From Actinomadura mexicana (GTDB taxonomy: Bacteria; Actinomycetota; Actinomycetes; Streptosporangiales; Streptosporangiaceae): DNA of 64,000 nt. Position 1 is the stretch's first letter; every line of letters starts with the position of its first letter. A program made the translations under genes and the position numbers. The notes below the pieces were generated by a model. It was not told the DNA's origin, did not search any database, and saw only the letters and a list, made by a program, of their open reading frames with translations. This document shows, one piece after another, positions 52,748 to 62,600 of the stretch. The stretch spans positions 310,001-374,000 of the forward strand of contig NZ_FZNP01000002.1 of assembly GCF_900188105.1 (NCBI RefSeq). Reading direction: 5' to 3'.

Positions 52748-53617
52748 TCAGGTGAAGAGATCTTCAGCCGCGTCGGCGCTCACGGCACGCTGGATCCACC
52801 GTTCGATCTGCTCGAGATCGGTACACCCCTCGACCCGAGCACGGACGTCCTCGGGAACGTCGAGGCCGCGGGCCTCCAGCAAGAGCAGAAGCGCCTTGAC
52901 CTCGCCCTTCGCCTCGCCCTCAGCGCGGCCTTCGGCGCGGTGGCTGATGGCGAACTCTGACTGCCACTCGTAGTTGTCGAGCTTCACGATCTCCTCCATG
53001 AGTTTGCGGGCGGCGTCAGAGAACCGCGACATCACGTAGTCATAATAGAGCGCCCCTGTGTCACCGGTGAGTGAGCCGATGGCGGTGGACAGGCTTTGGA
53101 GGACGGCTTCCGACTGCGGGCCGTCCGCGTGGGCGGGGGCACTGAGGACCGCCAGTTCGGGGAGGCTGCGGGCCTGGTCCGGGTCGGTGATCGGCGGCAG
53201 CATCCCGGGATGCACGGTCAGGGGTTCGAGCACCCATCCGGGGTGCCCCATGTCGATGGGGGCGGCGCACCCTCGTGCCGTGGCCTGGTCCGGGCACAGC
53301 ACGAGGAGCATCACGGGGCAACGGCGCCGCAGACGCAACGAGGCCAGGTAGGCGGGCCAGCTGTAGGTCTTCTGCCTCAAGGCTCGTAACTGGGATTCCA
53401 CCACGACGCCCAGCGCGGGAGATTTCGGGTCGCCGAGCAGGACGGTGGCGTCACAGCGCAGTTCGGCAGGGTTGGTGTCGGCGTATGACTCCGACGCCAG
53501 TGTGGCTCGCGCGTGTCCGGACACGTCGAGTCCGAAGACGCTCCGCAACATCTCGGGGACGAGCTGCGGCCTGTTGCGGACCATCTCCAGCGGCAGCTCG
53601 TGTTCGTTGGTAGGCAC
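52748..53617 (-). CDS. Rpn-like PD-(D/E)XK family protein
   Basis: A 289-residue protein of the transposase/Rpn-like group as I recall it. A nuclease-like strand pattern is seen (ELRCDATVLLGDPKSPALGVVVESQL) with candidate Asp and Glu-x-Gln residues. The C-terminal third carries the RAEGRAEGEAKGEVKALLLLLEARGL coiled-coil and an Asp-rich end (CTDLEQIERWIQRAV). GTG 53617 with a TTAGCT box 7 nt upstream suggests a leaderless mRNA. A truncated copy follows directly. Confidence 0.7.
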   Translation of the reverse strand: MPTNEHELPLEMVRNRPQLVPEMLRSVFGLDVSGHARATLASESYADTNPAELRCDATVLLGDPKSPALGVVVESQLRALRQKTYSWPAYLASLRLRRRCPVMLLVLCPDQATARGCAAPIDMGHPGWVLEPLTVHPGMLPPITDPDQARSLPELAVLSAPAHADGPQSEAVLQSLSTAIGSLTGDTGALYYDYVMSRFSDAARKLMEEIVKLDNYEWQSEFAISHRAEGRAEGEAKGEVKALLLLLEARGLDVPEDVRARVEGCTDLEQIERWIQRAVSADAAEDLFT

Positions 53618-53751
53618 GAGTGCAAGCTAAGAGTAATCGCTTGGCAACATAGAGCTAACAGACTGATTCCCTCCCTACGAGTCATGGAAGGCGGGATCGC
53701 GATAGTCCGATCGCGCCATCGTCATGGCCGGTGGGGGCGATTGTGCGCTGG

Positions 53752-54363
53752 TCAGGGCAGGAGGTGGTCCAGGAGGAGCCAGGCACCCATGGCTGTCATC
53801 GCGGCTCCGGACAGGCGGGCGGCGGTGCGGGCGGCTGCGGGGCGGGACTCCAGGACGGTGCGGGTCAGGGCGCCGAGGCAGAGGTAGAACGCGGCGCAGG
53901 TGGCCATGAAGGTCAGGCCCAGGACGGCGAGCTGCGCGGGGACGGGCCAGGCTTCGCGGGGATCGGTGAACTGGGGCAGCAGCGCCAGGAAGATCAGCAG
54001 ACCCTTGGGGTTGAGGCCGCTCACGCCGATGCCGCGCAGGAAGGTGCTCCAGTCGGTGCCGTCGCCGGCCCGGACGTCGAGTGCGGAGGGGCGGGCGAAG
54101 GTCGTCGCGCCGTGCCAGACGAGGTAGAGGCCGCCGCTGACGGTGAGGCCCGTCAGGGCGGACGGGGAACCGGCGACCAGCGCGCCGACGCCCGCCGCGA
54201 CGATCGCGGTCACCGCGGCGTAGCCGACGACCAGACCGCCCACGGCGGGGACGACCGAGCCGCCGCGCAACCCGGCGCCGATGGTGAAGGCCCAGTCCGC
54301 CCCCGGGACGGCGATGAGCAGCAGCGCCACCGCCCAGAACGCGAGCACCGATCCCGTTGCCAT
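53752..54363 (-). CDS. LysE-family amino-acid exporter
   Basis: A 203-residue membrane protein with about six hydrophobic segments. VPGADWAFTIGAGLRGG near the N-terminus and GLNPKGLLIFLALLPQF are LysE/RhtB signatures. It exports an amino acid or analogue. GAGGA lies about 8 nt before ATG 54363. It is divergent from an Lrp-type regulator, the usual pair for amino-acid-responsive export. Confidence 0.92.
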   Translation of the reverse strand: MATGSVLAFWAVALLLIAVPGADWAFTIGAGLRGGSVVPAVGGLVVGYAAVTAIVAAGVGALVAGSPSALTGLTVSGGLYLVWHGATTFARPSALDVRAGDGTDWSTFLRGIGVSGLNPKGLLIFLALLPQFTDPREAWPVPAQLAVLGLTFMATCAAFYLCLGALTRTVLESRPAAARTAARLSGAAMTAMGAWLLLDHLLP

Positions 54364-54443
54364 CGCGTTCCTCCTCGACTGGCGGGCATTTAAGGGGAGA
54401 ATACGGTTGAAGTGGCGGAAAGTGGTTCCAAGTTCTGCTCCAA

Positions 54444-54467
54444 AAGTGCACTTCTGTGGAATAATCT
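54444..54467 (+). promoter_or_regulatory. Lrp promoter region with palindrome
   Basis: AAGTGCACTT (54444-54453) is perfectly self-complementary, and TAATCT (54462-54467) ends 5 nt before the Lrp GTG. A leaderless transcript with an operator upstream is plausible, shared with the divergent exporter. Confidence 0.4.
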
Positions 54468-54472
54468 GCTTT

Positions 54473-54925
54473 GTGGACGCCATAGACCGGCAGATCCTTG
54501 CCGTGCTCCAGGAGGACGGACGGCTGACCGTCACCGAACTCGCGGGGCGGGTGGGGTTGAGCGTCTCGCCGTGCCACCGGCGGCTGCGGGAACTGGAGCG
54601 CAGCGGCACGATCCGCGGATACCGCGCGGTCGTGGACGCCGCCGCGCTCGGCCTGACCTTCCAGGCGCTGGTGTTCGTCACCATGCGGCAGGAGGACCGC
54701 GACACGCTGCTCGGCTTCGAGGCAGCCGTCGCGCAGGTGCCCGAGGTGGTGCAGGCCCAGCGGCTCTTCGGCGATCCCGACTACCTGCTGCGCATCGTCA
54801 CCGCGGATCTGAAGGCCTACCAGGAGCTGGAGGACGACGTCCTCGCGGCGTTGCCGGGGGTGCAGCGGCTGAACTCCACGCTCGTGATGAAACACGTCGT
54901 GAACGATCGGCCGCTGCCCACCTGA
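54473..54925 (+). CDS. Lrp/AsnC-family transcriptional regulator
   Basis: A 150-residue regulator. The N-terminal helix-turn-helix (LQEDGRLTVTELAGRVGLSVSPCHRRLRELE) is followed by the RAM/AsnC effector domain (VFVTMRQED... VVQAQRLFGDPDYLLRIV). It likely controls the divergent LysE exporter in response to an amino acid. Confidence 0.93.
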   Translation: MDAIDRQILAVLQEDGRLTVTELAGRVGLSVSPCHRRLRELERSGTIRGYRAVVDAAALGLTFQALVFVTMRQEDRDTLLGFEAAVAQVPEVVQAQRLFGDPDYLLRIVTADLKAYQELEDDVLAALPGVQRLNSTLVMKHVVNDRPLPT

Positions 54926-55305
54926 GCTACTGCTGGAAATCCAGTGGTCGTTCAAGAGGTACACCGACCAGGCATTGGTGGAGGCGTTCGTCCTGACGAG
55001 CTGGACGCTGTAGGCCGGGTGCCCGTTCACGCTCCGGGTGTATGAGCGGACGGCGGGAGCGGAGGGGTCGGTGCTGTGGAGACGGTCGGGGCGGGAATGG
55101 CGGTAATGGCGGTGCAGGCGAGTGGGGTTCGACGCCGCATCGCGCGACTCCTTTTGGCGGGGGCGGTCTGTTAACGCGCGCTGATGCCGTCCCGAAGAAT
55201 CGCCATTCGAGCCTTGTACTGTTTATTCAACTTCTGAATCCGCCTTCAGAAGGCTGGGACGCAAAGGGACGGGCCCGCGCTCCGGGCCCGTCCCGCCGGC
55301 GTGCG
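54926..55305. other. 380-bp intergenic region with hairpins
   Basis: It begins with an open fragment reading ELLLEIQWSFKRYTDQALVE to a TAG at 55012-55014, possibly a gene remnant but not recognised. Towards the CCR gene are two hairpins: CTTCTGAA-N6-TTCAGAAG (55231-55252) and the strong stem at 55266-55294. No full gene is seen. Confidence 0.5.
55266..55294 (-). terminator. Terminator downstream of the CCR gene
   Basis: Perfect 11-bp arms GGGACGGGCCC/GGGCCCGTCCC around a 7-nt loop, followed on the minus strand by TTT. It lies 12 bp after the ccr stop. Confidence 0.85.
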
Positions 55306-56640
55306 TCAGCGGCGGTAGAGGTTGAGCTTCTCCTCGCCGATGCGCTCGCGCAGCGCCGGGTCGTCCACGCCCTGGCCCTCGCCGGTGGCGCCGCACAGGA
55401 CCGCGACCTTGCCGATGTGCTGGTTCGTCTGGACGGCTCGGGTCGCGTCCCCGGCGCCTTCCAGCGGGAAGACCTTCGACAGCGTCGGGTGGATCATGCC
55501 GAGCCCGATCAGCCGGTTGATCTCGACGGCCTCGTGGTAGTTGAAGCCGTGCGAGCCGATGATGCTCTTCAGCCGCATCCACAGGAACCGGTTGTCGTAC
55601 TCGTGCCGGTACCCGGTGGAGGAGCCGCAGGTGACGATCTTGCCGCCGCGCTTGGCGACGTAGACGGACGCGCCGAACGTCTCGCGGCCGAGGTACTCGA
55701 ACACGATGCCGGGGTCCTCGCCGACGAGCCGGCGGATCGCCTCGCCCAGCATCCGGCCCGCCTTGGGGTGCCGCAGGCCCTGCTCGCCGAGCTCCAGGTC
55801 GTTGCGGTTGATGACGTGCTCGCAGCCCTGCGACCGGACGATGTCCGCCTTCTCGTCGGAGGAGACCACGGCGACCGGGATGCCGCCGCCGTTCTTGACG
55901 AGCTGCGTCGCGAACGAGCCGAGCCCGCCGGTCGCGCCCCAGATCAGCACGACGTCGCCCTGCTTCATGCGGGCGCCGTGCGACCCGACGAGCATCCGGT
56001 AGGCGGTCGCGGCGCACAGCGTGTTCGAGCCGGCCTCCTCCCACGTCAGGTGGGCGGGCTTGCGGATCAGCTGGTTCGCCTTGACGATGCAGTACTCGCC
56101 GAGCGATCCGAAGTTCGTCTCGAAGCCCCAGGCGAGCTGGCTCTCCGACATCATGCCGTCGTCGTAGGAGCCGTGGTCCTCCTCGTCCACGTAGGACGGG
56201 GACAGCACGACCTTGTCGCCGACCTTCCAGCTCTTCACGCCGCTGCCGGTGCGCACGACGACGCCCGCGCCGTCCGAGCCGAGGATGTGGTACGGCAGGT
56301 CGTGCCGGGCGCCGTGCCAGCCCTGCCGGCCGAACTTCTCCAGGAAGGCGAACGTCGGGACCGGCTCGAAGATCGCCGACCAGACGGTGTTGAAGTTGAT
56401 CGCGGCGGCCATCACCGCGACGACGCACTCGTCGGGCGCGAGCTCGGGCATCTCGACCTCGCCGACGTGCAGGGAGCGGCGCACGTCCTTGTCGGTCTGG
56501 CCCTCGAAGATCCCGACCTCGTCCTTGCGGGTGAACGCCGCGCGGAAGCGGGTCGGCAGGTCGATCTCCTGCAACTCGGGACCGCTCGCGCCGGACCGGA
56601 CGGCGTCGAGCAGGGCGTGGGACGGGCCGGGGTGGGCCAT
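55306..56640 (-). CDS. ccr: Crotonyl-CoA carboxylase/reductase
   Basis: A 444-residue MDR-fold enzyme that reduces and carboxylates an enoyl-CoA with NADPH and CO2. From crotonyl-CoA it gives ethylmalonyl-CoA; relatives make longer alkylmalonyl-CoAs. CO2-site residues are visible as N84 (INFNTVW), F173/E174 (WGFETNFG) and H364 (IIGSHGFN). The nucleotide loop is IWGATGGLGSFA. It lies 39 bp after the PKS on the same strand, so it probably supplies the PKS extender unit. Close relatives also serve the ethylmalonyl-CoA pathway. Confidence 0.93.
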   Translation of the reverse strand: MAHPGPSHALLDAVRSGASGPELQEIDLPTRFRAAFTRKDEVGIFEGQTDKDVRRSLHVGEVEMPELAPDECVVAVMAAAINFNTVWSAIFEPVPTFAFLEKFGRQGWHGARHDLPYHILGSDGAGVVVRTGSGVKSWKVGDKVVLSPSYVDEEDHGSYDDGMMSESQLAWGFETNFGSLGEYCIVKANQLIRKPAHLTWEEAGSNTLCAATAYRMLVGSHGARMKQGDVVLIWGATGGLGSFATQLVKNGGGIPVAVVSSDEKADIVRSQGCEHVINRNDLELGEQGLRHPKAGRMLGEAIRRLVGEDPGIVFEYLGRETFGASVYVAKRGGKIVTCGSSTGYRHEYDNRFLWMRLKSIIGSHGFNYHEAVEINRLIGLGMIHPTLSKVFPLEGAGDATRAVQTNQHIGKVAVLCGATGEGQGVDDPALRERIGEEKLNLYRR

Positions 56641-56679
56641 GGGGATGTCCTCCGTGGAACGGGGTTCGGGGGGCGGGCC

Positions 56680-59600
56680 TCAGCGGGCCGTGATCGGCGT
56701 GGGGACGGCGTCGCTCTTCCGCCGTCCCGCGAGCCGGGCCTCCAGGTGCGCGGCGAGAACGCCCACACCGGGCGGATCGAGCAGGTTGAGATGATGCGCA
56801 CCGGGAATCGTGACGATCTCCAGGTCGGCGCAGAGCCCGCCGAAACCGTTGGTCCCGTCGAGCACGTAGCGTGCGTCCCGCACCGCCCAGGGGGTCTCCT
56901 CGGGCGCGTAGTAGAGGACGACGTGCCCGTCGTAGGGCTCCGGCTTGTACGCCTCCAGGGAACGGGTGTCCTGGTGGGACGTGAGCTGGTGGGTGAGCGC
57001 CGCCGGGGGGATGTGGTCCACCAGCGGCGCCGCACGCTCCATGACCAGCGCGAACTGCGACTCCTCGTCCAGCCCGGACAGCTCCTCGTAGGTGAGGGAG
57101 ACCTCCAGGCCGTAGGTCTCGTTGATGTAGTCGGCGAACGCGGAGAAGCGGCGGGCGAGCGTGTCGGACTCGTCGTCCACCGCCAGCGGGAGGCCCGCGT
57201 CGAACAGCGCGACGAACTCGACCTCGCGCCCCGCGGCCCTCAGCTGCCGGGCCGTCTCGTAGGCGAGGACGCCGCCGAACGACCAGCCGCCGAGCCGGAA
57301 CGCCCCCTCGGGCTGCGCCTCCAGCAGGTGCCGGACGTAGCGGGCGGCGCGCTCCTCGACCGGCGGCGCGTCCTCGAACCGCTCCAGTCCGTACACCGGC
57401 TGGTCGTCGCCGAGCAGGTCGACGAGCTGGCGGTAGCAGGCGGTGGTGCCGCCGGCCGGGTGCGCGATGAAGATCGGCCGCCGGCCGCCGGACTCGTCAC
57501 CCTGGAGGGACGACCCCCCACGCCCCCCGGAACGGCTCCTGTTCAGCGGGCGGACGGTCTGCCGCGCCGCCTCCTCGTCGGCCGCCCTGAGGTGCTCGGC
57601 GACGTTCTGCGCGGTCGGCGGCTCGAACAGCTCCTCGCGGGCGACCTCGGCGCCGAGTTCCCGCGCGACGAGCGCGACGACCCGGTCGGCGTGGTGGTCC
57701 TGCCCGCCGAGCTCGGCGAAGAAGTCGGCGGTGACGCCGACGCGGTCGAGGCCGAGGACGTCCTCGAAGATGCGGACGGCGAGGCGCTCGGCGGCGTCGC
57801 GCGGCATCACGTACCCGGACTCGGCGTTCGGGACCGCCGCGGGAGCGGGGGCGTCCGCCAGGCCGAGCTCGCCGGCCGCCCACTCCTCGAACGCGTTCAC
57901 GCTGGCGCCCTGGAGCAGCACCGACGCCGGGACGGTCAGCCCGAGGTCGTGCTCGACGCCGCTCTTGATGCGGACCGCGACGAGGGAGTCCAGGCCGAGG
58001 TCGGTGAGCGGGACGGCCGGGTCCAGGCGCTGCGGGTCGAAGCCGAGCACGGCCGCGATCCGGTGCCTGACCTGCGCGGCGATCATCCGGCGGGCGGTCG
58101 CCGGGTCGAGCTCCGCGAGCGCCTCCACGCCGGGCCAGTCGCCGGCGTCGTCCGCGCCCCGCTCGCCGGCCGCCTCGGTGAGCGCGGCGAAGTACGGCAT
58201 GTTCCGGATCTCGGGGAAGAGCCCGACCGCGGTGGCGGGATCGAAGCGCAGCACGCCCGTCGCCGCCCGGCCGTGCACGAGGAGCGCCTCCAGCGCCTCG
58301 GCGCCCTCCGCCGGGCTGATCGGGTCGATCACGGTGACCGACGTCTCGGCGGCCCCGCCGACCTGCGACCACGTGCCCCAGTTGATGGTCGTCCCGGGGC
58401 GCCCGTTCGCGCGCCGGTACGCCATGAGCGCGTCGATCGCGGCGTTCGCGGCGGCGTAGGCGGCCTGCCCCGGCGAGCCGAGCAGCGCGGCCGCCGAGGA
58501 GTGCATGACGAGCCAGTCGAGGTCGAGGTCCCAGGTGGCCTCGCTGAGCCGCCGCGCGCCCTCGACCTTCGCCGTCCACACCCTGTGGAGATCCTCCGGG
58601 CCGAGGTCGGCGATCAGCCGGTCGTCGATCGCTCCGGCGCCGTGGACCACGCCGCACAGCCGGGTTCCACCCTCCTGGGCGACCCGGACGAGGCGCTCGG
58701 CCGTGCCGGGCCGGGCGATGTCGCCGAGCACGACGCCGACGTCCACGCCGTCCTCGCGCAGGCGGGCGATCACCTTCTCGGCGTCGGCGTCGGGGCCGCC
58801 GCGCCCGGACAGGACGATGCGACCGGCGCCCCGCTCGGCCAGCAGCCGCGCGGTGACCAGGCCGATCCCGCCGTACCCGCCGGTGATGACGTAGGCGCCG
58901 CCGCGCCGGACGACGCGCTTCTTCTTGGCCGGCGCCTCGGGCAGGACGGCCTGCGCGAGGCGCGCCACGTGCCGGGTGCCGGCCCGCCAGGCGACCTCCC
59001 GCGCGTCGTCGCCCGCGAGGAGTTCGGCGACGAGGTCCGCGGGACGGTCGACGTCCACATGGGTGGCGCGCTGGACGGTGCGTTCGAACGCCAGCACCCT
59101 GGTGAGCGCGCTGACGAATCCGTGTCCGGGCACGCCCTCGCCTGCCAGGGGCAAGGCGGCCCGGGTCGCGACGTAGAGGCGGGGGCCGTCCGGCAGCGAG
59201 CGGCTCACGCCCGCGACGGCGAGGACGAGCTCCTCGTCCACGAGATCGGCGGACGGGACGAGCACGACGCCCTCGACCGGTGCGTCCATGGCCGGGTGGT
59301 CGTCCGGCGGCCGGTTCGTCGGGCGGTGCCGGACGACGCGCTTCCCGCGGTCCTCCAGGCCGGCGGCCGCCGCGGTGCCCAGCGCGTCGTCCTCCTCGGC
59401 CAGCACCAGCCAGGTGCCGCCTTCGGACGGCTCGGCGCCCTCCGGAAGGGGCGTCTCGTCCCAGACGAGTTCGACCAGCTTGCCGGCGAGCGGGACGGGG
59501 ACGTCGTGGCGCTCGACCCGGCGGAGCACGATGCCGGTCGCCTCGGCGAGGACCTGGCCGTCCGCCCCCAGAAGCGCGACCGAGCCCGTCACGTCCTCCT

Positions 59601-62600
59601 CGTCCCGGACGACCTTCGCCTGGACGTGCCCGCCGCGATGCGTCGGGCCGAACACGCGGAGGCTGCCGATCGTCTCGGCCCGCCACACGCCGCCGTCGCC
59701 TCCCGCCGCCTCGTCCGACAGGACGGACAGGCAGCGGTCGAACACCTCGGGGTGCAGCCGGTAGTGGCGGCTGCCGCGCTCGGCGGCGGCGACCTCGGTG
59801 GCCGCGCCCGGCCCGGCCGCGGCGGGGGGACGGTGGTCCTCGCCGACGTCCGCGCTGGCCAGCCGCGCCCACGTGCCCGCAGGGGTCAGCGCGTGGATCT
59901 CCACCCGCTGCTCCGCCTCGGTGAACGTCGTCGTCACGGTCGTGTGGTCGGCGAGCGCGAGCGGCCGCTCCATCCACAGGCTGTTGACACGGACGCCCTC
60001 GGTGCCGAGCGCGGCCGCCCCGGCGGCGAGCGCCATCTCCGCGAACGCCGCGACCGGCAGGGCGTACAGCCCGTGGACGGCCGCCGCGGCCGGCCACGGC
60101 CGGGCGGCGAGCCCCACGTCGGCGCGCCAGGCGTGCCGGTCCTCGCCGGGAAGCTCCACATGCGCGCCGAGCAGCGGATGCTCGTCGTGCCCGCCCGGCG
60201 TGCGCGCCGACAGGTCGACCCAGTGCCGCTCGTGCCGCCACGGCGACTGCGGGACGTCGACGATCCGCCCGTCCACCGGCCCGCCGGTCGCGTGGCCGTG
60301 GGCGTCCAGGGTCGCGAGCTGCGCGTGGAACGTCAGCGTGTCGTCGGTCTCCTGGCCCTTCGGCGCCCGCTTGAGCGTGTGGGTGACGAGCGCGCCCGTC
60401 CCCTCCAGCGTCTCGCCGACCGCGTGCGCCAGGATCGGGTGCGCGTTGACCTCGACGAACGTACGGAAGCCGTCCTCGGCGGCGGCCGCGACGGCGTCCG
60501 TGAGCCGCACCGCGTTCCGCAGGTTCGCCGCCCAGTGGTCGACGCCGAGTGCGGAGGCGGAGTCGAGGTGGGCGCGGGGGTCGTCCAGGGCGGTGGTGTA
60601 GAGCCTGATTCCCTCGGCGAGCGGGGCGCCCCGCTCGGCTCCCACGTCGGCGAGGAGTTCGCGCAGCTCGGGAATGAGCGGATCGACCTGGGGGGAATGG
60701 CCGGCGCCCTCGGCCTGCACCATCCGGGCGAGCCGGCCCTCCGCCTCGGCCCGCCCGACGATCTCGGCGACCTGGCCGGCGTCGCCGGTCACCACGGTCT
60801 GCTTCGGCGAGGAGTGCACGGCCGCGTAGACCTCGGGCAGTCCCTCGCCGAGGCGCGCCACCTCCGCGGCGGACGCGCCGAGGACCGCCATCGCGCCGCC
60901 GCCGACGAGCCGCGTCAGCAGGCGGGACCGGCGGCAGATGACGCGGACGCCGTCCTGCACGGTCAGCGCGCCCGCGACGACGGCCGCCGCGACCTCGCCC
61001 ATCGAGTGGCCGACCACCGCGCCGGGCGTGACGCCGTACGCCCGCCACATGCGGGCGAGGGCGATCTGGATCGCGAACAGCACCGGCATCGCGTCGGCCG
61101 GACCGTCCGGCTTGCGGCCCTCTTCGAGGAGCGCCCACAGGTCGGGGCCGCCCTCCTCGGCGAACAGGCCGTCCAGGTCGTCGATGGCCTCGGCGAACGC
61201 GGGCTCCTCCTCCAGGAGCCGCTGCGCCATGCCCGCGCGCTGCGCCCCGTACCCGGAGAACACCCACACGGGACGGCCGGGCGCGCCGAGCGCCGCACCC
61301 GTCACCACGCCCGGGTGTGCACGGCCCTCGGCGAGGGCGGTCAGCCCTTCGACGAGCCCTGCGCGGTCTCTGGCGGCGACGGCGGCGCGGGCTCGTCCAC
61401 GTCCGGCACGCCGGTGCAGCGTGCGGGCGACGTCGGCGAGGTTCACGTCCTGGTCCGGGAGCCACGCGGCCAGGAGGGCCGCATGGTCGCGGACGCGGTC
61501 GTCGCTGGTGTCGGACAGCGGGAACGTCCTGACCACGGCCGGATGGACGGTCGTCTCCTGCGCGGGCGCCTCTTCCAGGATGACGTGCGCGTTCGTCCCG
61601 CCGAAGCCGAATCCTGACACGCCGGCTCGGGCGGGACGTCCCCGCTCGGGCCACGGCGTCTCGTCCGCGACGACCGCAAGGCGCAGCTCGTCGAACGGGA
61701 TGTGCGGGTTGGGCTCCTTGTAGTGCGCGCTCGGCGGGATGACCCGGTGGTGCAGCGCGAGGACCGTCTTGATGAGGCCCGCGATGCCCGCCGCGGACTC
61801 CATATGCCCGAGGTTGGACTTCGCGGAGCCGAGCAGCAGCGGCTCCTCGGGGGCGCGGCCCGCTCCGAGGACCTCTCCGACCGCCTTGGCCTCGATGGGG
61901 TCGCCCAGGAACGTCCCCGTCCCGTGGGCCTCGACGTAGTCGACCTCTCGCGTGTCTATTCCCGCGCTCGCGTACACGTCCCGCAGCAGGGCGCGCTGCG
62001 CGTCGGAGTTCGGGGCGACCAGGCCGTTCGAGCGCCCGTCGGAGTTGACCCCCGAGCCGCGGATCACGGCCAGGACGCGGTCGCCGTCCCGCTCCGCGTC
62101 CGACAGCCGCTTCAGGACGACGGCGCCGCAGCCCTCCGCGCGGACCATGCCGTCGGCGGACGCGTCGAACGCCTTGCAGTGCCCGTCCGCCGCCGTCCCG
62201 CCGGCGAGGTCGAACGTCATCGTGACGGTCGGCGACAGCAGCAGGTTCACGCCACCGGCCAGCGCCACGTCGGCCTCGCCGCTGCGCAGCGCCTGCACGG
62301 CGAGATGCGCCGAGACCAGCGACGACGAGCACGCCGTGTCGACGATCATGCTGGGGCCGCGCAGGTCGAGCAGGTACGACAGCCGGCCCGCGATGATGCT
62401 GAGCGCCGCGCCCGTCGCCGTGAACGGTTCGAGGGACGCCAGGTCGGACGCCGTGAACGCGGCGTACTCCGGCGCGGACACGCCGACGAAGACGCCCGTG
62501 CGGCTGCCGCGCAGCGACGCCGGGCCGATGCCGGCGTGCTCGAACGCCTCCCACGCCACTTCGAGGACGAGCCGCTGCTGCGGGTCCATGACCGCGGCCT

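Noticed and set aside
54926..55014. Short frame ELLLEIQWSFKRYTDQALVE
   Set aside because: It could be a relic of a gene, but it is too short, has no start of its own and I cannot assign it; it is mentioned only within the intergenic entry.
55042..61617. A 2191-codon open frame on the plus strand across the PKS and CCR genes
   Set aside because: It is an antisense shadow caused by high GC content. Its translation is compositionally biased and has no domain motifs, while the minus strand encodes clear PKS and CCR domains.
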